Source: Phoronis australis
Lineage: Eukaryota > Phoronida > Phoronidae
Reading direction: 5' to 3'
DNA: 64,000 nt
Assembly (NCBI GenBank): GCA_002633005.1
Contig: NMRA01000497.1
Location: forward strand, 19,024 to 83,023
The first letter of the stretch is position 1. Each line of letters starts with the position of its first letter. The notes under the pieces are model-generated. The model saw only the letters and a list, made by a program, of their open reading frames with translations, was not told the origin of the DNA and made no database searches. Position numbers and translations under genes: made by a program. Positions 59,801 to 64,000 of the stretch are shown here, in pieces.

Positions 59801-62800
59801 CACTAATTCACTAAAATAACTTTAACTAACAGCCCAAATGTAACTGTTAATAATGTTTATTAATTGCACACACAGTATGAGTGCATAGTAACCAGTCCTA
59901 TTCAAATCAGTGATAATAGCATGTTAATTGAAGCCTAAAGATTGCGTAACAGCAATGCTGCATCAATTGTTAGTTCTTAATCACCCAATGGTCTCATTTG
60001 TTCCAAGATCAGGTTCATTGCTCCAATGTTTTTGAAAATCAATAATTTTCAGTCATGTCTAAAACTACCATTCATACCAATTTTACCATGTTAGATAAGT
60101 TGATTGAAGATTTCTAAGGTTAAAATCTTGCAGATTACAAAATATAAGTCAAATTCATTGCTAGTTATTGAGAAGCCTAGACAGAGTTAGACGTCCTGCT
60201 AACATGGCTTGTGTTAACAAAACGATTTACTCAAGAATTTATTCAAGTGAGATGCTATTCAATACAAATGTATCAACAGAAATTCATACAAAAAGAGCAT
60301 TTTAAGAAATCAGGAAGCCTACAATAGATGGCGCAGTGTTGGTACACCAACGCTCAACTTTCTAATCTCTAATGTATCAAACTACATATAGTGTACATGT
60401 AATGCCATCAACAAGCCAAATATTATTTGAACATTAAGCCAGTGACCATTACAGCACTGCCCACTGTACAACATGGGTCAAAGGTCATATAACTCTGACC
60501 TTTGACACAAATGCTATACCTCTTATGGGTTATGCCTGTAGAACTGAGATCAATGTCCCGTAGGTTGACACAGGCATTAGTCAGTGCCTGAACTCCAGAA
60601 TCACTGACATGTTTACAGCCACTGACATCCAGCAACCTACAACAACAAGCCAAATGTTTAGATTTGAAGTGACAAGTCTCAAATCATAGGTAATTGACAG
60701 TCAGATGAGAAGTCACATAAGCCAAAGTGCCTGGACCATGAGTATGTTAAATAACAGCTAGGCAAAGCAAGGAAATATGCCCAAACCTGCACCGCAAAGA
60801 ATGTGCTTCTAGGGTGTTTATTAACATAATTGTAAAAATGACCACTATGTGGTGCAGAGTATGTTGAACTCTTTCGAAGATGGAAAGACCTCGTAATCTC
60901 CCTAAAAGAAACACATTTGCCAAATTTCATGAAACTGTCAAGGAACTCTGAAGATACAGAGATAAACGCAAAAAACGCCACTAGGAGACAGTCCTCATAC
61001 CTACACAGTCCTCATATTACCTACACATCAGTCCTCATACCTACACAGTCCTCATACCTACACAGTCCTCATACCTACACAGTCCTCATACCTACACAGT
61101 CCTCATACCTACAGGAAAGTTACTGCCATCTGTTGTCACATTAAGAGAAAAACACTATTGCAAAATTTAACAAAATTCTGGCAGCTGATACAAAAAACAC
61201 AAATAATTGCCACTAGAGTGCGTCTTTAGTAAATAACCCAACCAAAAATCAATGTCTGACGTGGTCTTCCTGGCAGAAACACATCTGCCAATTTTCATAA
61301 TTAATCCTTGCACTGGCTATTCATGTGGTGCAGAATCTGTTGAGTCTAATTGAAAAGGAGAGCGCGTCATTGTCTTTTTAATAGAAAACAGTTTGTCAAA
61401 TTTCATAAAAATCCATCCAGGAAGTCCAAAAATGAAATTGGCAAATGTAAAAAGACTAAAATTACCATCACCTGTCATCAGTTTCCTGGAAACACATCAG
61501 TCACAACTCATTAGGTTCCTGCAAGGGGTTTCAGAGACATTGGATGCCAGACGCTCAGGCAGAGATGATAACATGTGCTCACGTATGCATAATGTATACG
61601 TGGGCGCATAATTGAAGTGAATTTTTCGCAAGTCATACATCAAAATGAATAACGATCTTTGATCTGGGTACTAAAAAATCCTCAACGACGTGTGTCTGCA
61701 TTCTCCACCAATCATCATGGATCACAGTTGTCCGACGACCCCGAATAATGTGTTTTGAAATTACTGTTATTTATGAAAAGAAACCTAAGTTACAAAATAA
61801 CGGTTTCATGCATTCATTACACAAGACCATCCCACTATACCTGATGCAGGGCAGGTGGATGGCCACATCTTTCAATGACGAATCTGTTACATGAATGCAG
61901 TTTGCTAAAATCAAGGACTCGAGTTTTCTACAGTGGCGGGCTATTTTCCTCACACAGTTATCTTTCACCTAAAATAAAATAAAATAAAGTAAAAAAAAGT
62001 AAGCAATTAATAAGTTAGAAACTGCTCAAGATGCTTTCCATCACTGGCTGAAAACGTCTCAAAGGTGTAATTAAACAGGTGCCATTTTCATTCAGTAAAA
62101 TGCTCATTTTTGGATAAACACCCATGTCTGAATTGGCAAGGACTTTGTTTTCAAAAGCTTACGTGAATCTTACGCTGTAGGCCTACACCCATTTGCGTTT
62201 TTAGTTACTTAGATCAAATGTCTAAGTCACTGACCTCAAAAGAATGCAACTTCTTATTTGGCAATTAAGTAATATTTGATTTTCTGTTTTAACAGAATCG
62301 AGATTTATATTATCCATTAATAAAACAGACAGACACGCTTGACTATGTCCAGAGGATAATAAACCAATCTCAAAGAGAAATTTTGCAGAAAACTTGGGAA
62401 CAATAGCTCAGGAAAAGAACCTACAATCATATTTAATACACAGTGTCAAGTGCTTTGCTAGTAAGTATCAACATACTAACTTTTAATTAAAATTTCTATT
62501 AAACTATTTTGTATTGATTCTTTTCTTAGTATCACGAAAAAGTATTAAAATTCCATACACAAATTACCTTGTGGCCCCTTGCATTAAAGCTGTGTTTGCG
62601 TGCCCCTAACTATGCTAATGTATTAGCAGGAACTATAAGACAATGCTATTTGAACATCATCCATGCTAAAAAGTGCAAATGTATTCATTGACAACTTGTA
62701 AATGCAAAAAAAAAAATCTGCAAATAGGTGACCTTTATACTAATGACGTACCTTGGGCGCTCACATAATCCGCATCATGCAGTGTTATTCCCTAACACCA

Positions 62801-63188
62801 CGTCATGATACTTAATGGACACGATTGAGTGATTTACTGTGGATCATTTTTGACACAAAACTCCTAAGAAACAACATTTGGAAATTTTCAACCTACTTAC
62901 ATCACTGTATGTTGTGTTTCTAACTAATTTGACCAAGCAATCACAGAGATAAGGAATTAGCGTGCAAGTTCCACTTTAAACCTGACGTATTGTCATTGTC
63001 TAGGGAAATACATGGTGAAAATGTTGTACCTAGATTCAGGGGCAATAAAAATGTTTTCACATTGATTCAAAAAGAACAAATATCATGGGAATGTCAGGAC
63101 AATGCCTTACCTGCTTGCAGCCTCGTAGATCCAAATATTCCAAGAATGACAAGTTTTTGGAAAATTCAAAAATGCTAGCGTCCGTGAG
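56744..63188 (-). CDS. AMN1/FBXL-type leucine-rich repeat protein, 3' part (N terminus off the window)
   Basis: Minus-strand exons, 5' to 3': 63188-63111, 62948-62901 (acceptor anomalous), 61968-61841, 60636-60520, 59125-59015, 56846-56744. They give 194 residues ending in TAA. The repeats are cysteine-containing LRRs with the pattern L.xLdLxgC..vtDxgl..la..C..L: EYLDLRGCK, LESLILANCIHVTDSSL, LLDVSGCKHVSDSGVQAL, LESVKVSFCKDITEGSL, LRALHIYGCKGLKS. This is the AMN1/FBXL class; such proteins usually confer substrate specificity in SCF ubiquitin ligases when an N-terminal F-box is present. The F-box, if any, lies right of the window, so AMN1-like without F-box is equally possible. The exact orthologue is not recognised. 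Confidence 0.85.
58624..58959. mobile_element. MITE with GAAACAGTCCC long inverted ends (copy 2)
   Basis: The left arm GAAACAGTCCCAAATAGGAA and right arm CCTGTTTGGGACTGTTTC pair over about 41 bp. An internal GGACTAAGTCC is shared with copy 1 at 46145. In the last intron of the LRR gene. A block like CCCTCTGTAGGAT occurs outside both copies, so the element or its target may extend further. Confidence 0.8.
59015..59125 (-). CDS. LRR gene penultimate exon
   Basis: 111 nt: INMLASYANRCLESVKVSFC then KDITEGSLVKLAKHCR, one full LRR. Acceptor TTTACAG, donor GTGAGG. Confidence 0.87.
60520..60636 (-). CDS. LRR gene exon
   Basis: 117 nt: LLDVSGCKHVSDSGVQALTN then LRDIDLSSTGITHK. Acceptor after GTTGTTGTAG, donor GTATAG. 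Phases match both neighbours. Confidence 0.9.
60989..61113. repeat. 17-bp minisatellite, 7 copies
   Basis: Unit CAGTCCTCATACCTACA. Starts at 60989, 61006, 61029, 61046, 61063, 61080 and 61097; all are 17 bp apart except one 23-bp step with a small insertion. In an intron of the LRR gene, within a diverged longer repeat (about 60800-61470) rich in AAATTTCAT-type motifs. Confidence 0.95.
61841..61968 (-). CDS. LRR gene exon
   Basis: 128 nt, phase 0 start: VKDNCVRKIARHCRKLESLI then NCIHVTDSSLKDVAIHLPC. Acceptor after a T-rich tract ATTTTATTTTAG, donor GTATAG. Confidence 0.9.
62901..62948 (-). CDS. LRR gene exon with non-canonical acceptor
   Basis: 48 nt read LCDCLVKLVRNTTYSD, continuing GCKQ and leading into VKDNCVRK, exactly as an LRR requires. 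The donor is a perfect GTAAGT. The phase-compatible acceptor is AT (62949-62950) instead of AG, after TTCCTT. A farther AG near 62974 gives the wrong phase. One base change would restore AG: sequencing error, variant or defective site. Confidence 0.55.
63111..63188 (-). CDS. LRR gene exon (most 5' in window)
   Basis: 78 nt, phase 0 both ends: LTDASIFEFSKNLSFLEYLD then LRGCKQ. Acceptor TGTTTCAG, donor GTAAGG. Confidence 0.85.
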
Positions 63189-63280
63189 CTGAAACACGCA
63201 ATGTACAGGTGCTGTGAGACACTATGAAGTAAAACAACAATTTGAGAAAATATGGACAATCAATAGTCCGGACAGAGAAA

Positions 63281-63400
63281 GGCAGTGTGGCCTAGTGGGT
63301 TGAGTGCCCCCATCCTGTTCTCAAAGTGGTGGGTTGAAATCCCACTCGACCCACTGATGGACTCTTGAGTTAGGTCTCTAGCTGCTCAACTGGGTCTTAA
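63281..63400 (+). mobile_element. tRNA-derived SINE
   Basis: The head has a polymerase III A box TGGCCTAGTGG and a B box GGTTGAAATCC. The T arm GTGGG/CCCAC closes perfectly on a 7-base loop. The acceptor stem does not pair properly, so it is not a functional tRNA. A non-tRNA body follows. In the LRR gene or its 5' side. Confidence 0.7.
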
Positions 63401-63530
63401 TTTGTAAATATTACATGTTAATATTAAATGTTACATGTAATTATGTAAATATTACATGTTATAATTATTGTAAATATTACATGTTATATGTAATTATGTA
63501 AACATTACAAGTTATATGTAATTATGCAAA
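63399..63530. repeat. AT-rich tandem repeat
   Basis: Irregular repeats of TGTAAATATTACATGTTATA and TGTAATTATG follow directly on the SINE body and may be its expanded tail. Confidence 0.75.
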
Positions 63531-64000
63531 CAACAATGTACACATGACTGCAAACGTATGTCTGAAAAAACTAGCAATGCAACGTATTGTTCAATTTTTG
63601 ACTGTCCAATTCTGATGTTTCTGGGAAATAGCGAATGCAGATCTGCATTTTTTATATCAATGGCAGTACTTGACAAACAACCAGCAAGTTTCTTGGGTCA
63701 GCTAGGTCAAATACTGGCTAACAAACAAATCAAAGGCCAGTTCTGGTTGACCTAGGGGTGGGGGGTGTATAGCAGTGGCAGGGTATGCAAAAAGTGAATG
63801 ATACTCAGCACAGACTTGTCATAGACTAGTTGACCACACCTTGTAACACTGTCCCAGTGATAGTGAGCGTAGATATGAACAGCGAGAGGACAGGGCTTGG
63901 ATACCTCGTGGTGTTATATTAAAACAACCAAACAAGCCAAGATGGATCAAGCTGAAACAGAACACAGGCCAAGAATTAAAAAGAAACAGCAATAAGAGAA
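63531..64000. other. non-coding, probable intron or 5' region of the LRR gene
   Basis: No exon recognised on either strand up to the edge. The LRR gene must continue to the right, since no start codon or N-terminal domain is present in the window. Confidence 0.45.

Noticed and set aside
60989-61113. CRISPR-like array
   Set aside because: Units are directly adjacent with no unique spacers and the genome is eukaryotic; this is a minisatellite.
63281-63354. Functional tRNA gene
   Set aside because: The A and B boxes are good, but the acceptor stem does not pair and a SINE-like body follows.

Overview
The window is eukaryotic nuclear DNA from an animal. It is AT-rich, its genes are split by ordinary GT-AG introns of roughly 0.3-3 kb, and small non-autonomous transposons are scattered through introns and spacers. 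Four protein-coding loci can be assembled exon by exon in a continuous frame. The gene set is a full-length three-repeat MYB, a NACHT-WD40 STAND protein, an intronless LRR-Ig-FN3 membrane protein and an AMN1/FBXL-type LRR protein. Together with a TTAGGG-type interstitial telomere repeat, this suggests an invertebrate deuterostome (amphioxus- or acorn-worm-like). That placement is inference; no sequence search was possible.

Layout. (1) 1.66-17.6 kb, minus strand: a NACHT/WD-repeat (NWD1/NWD2-like) gene of at least 12 coding exons giving 2106 residues without a stop; the very N terminus is not found with confidence. (2) 18-26.7 kb: a long spacer with no supported gene, one hAT-like element and a short telomeric repeat; it separates the divergent NWD and MYB genes. 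(3) 26.8-46 kb, plus strand: a complete animal MYB gene (best fit A-/B-Myb), 16 coding exons, 652 residues. (4) 47.7-49.8 kb, minus strand: a single-exon LRRN-like receptor, convergent with MYB. (5) 50-56.7 kb: spacer and probable 3' UTR. (6) 56.7-63.2 kb and beyond the right edge, minus strand: the 3' part of an LRR protein.

The genes share no evident pathway; this looks like ordinary genome context. The clearest anomalies concern assembly and mobile DNA. Two tandem duplications, about 465 bp and 1.95 kb, each have a single N exactly at the junction and duplicate MYB exons 14 and 16; the simplest reading is unmerged haplotypes. Several small inverted-repeat transposon families occur in two or three copies. 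One, with three copies all in MYB introns, has perfect 6-bp target duplications at every copy. One exon of the LRR gene has AT where its AG acceptor should be. The NWD protein has an N-terminal extension of more than 300 residues and a charged helix inserted among its WD repeats. I saw no convincing novel multi-gene system.
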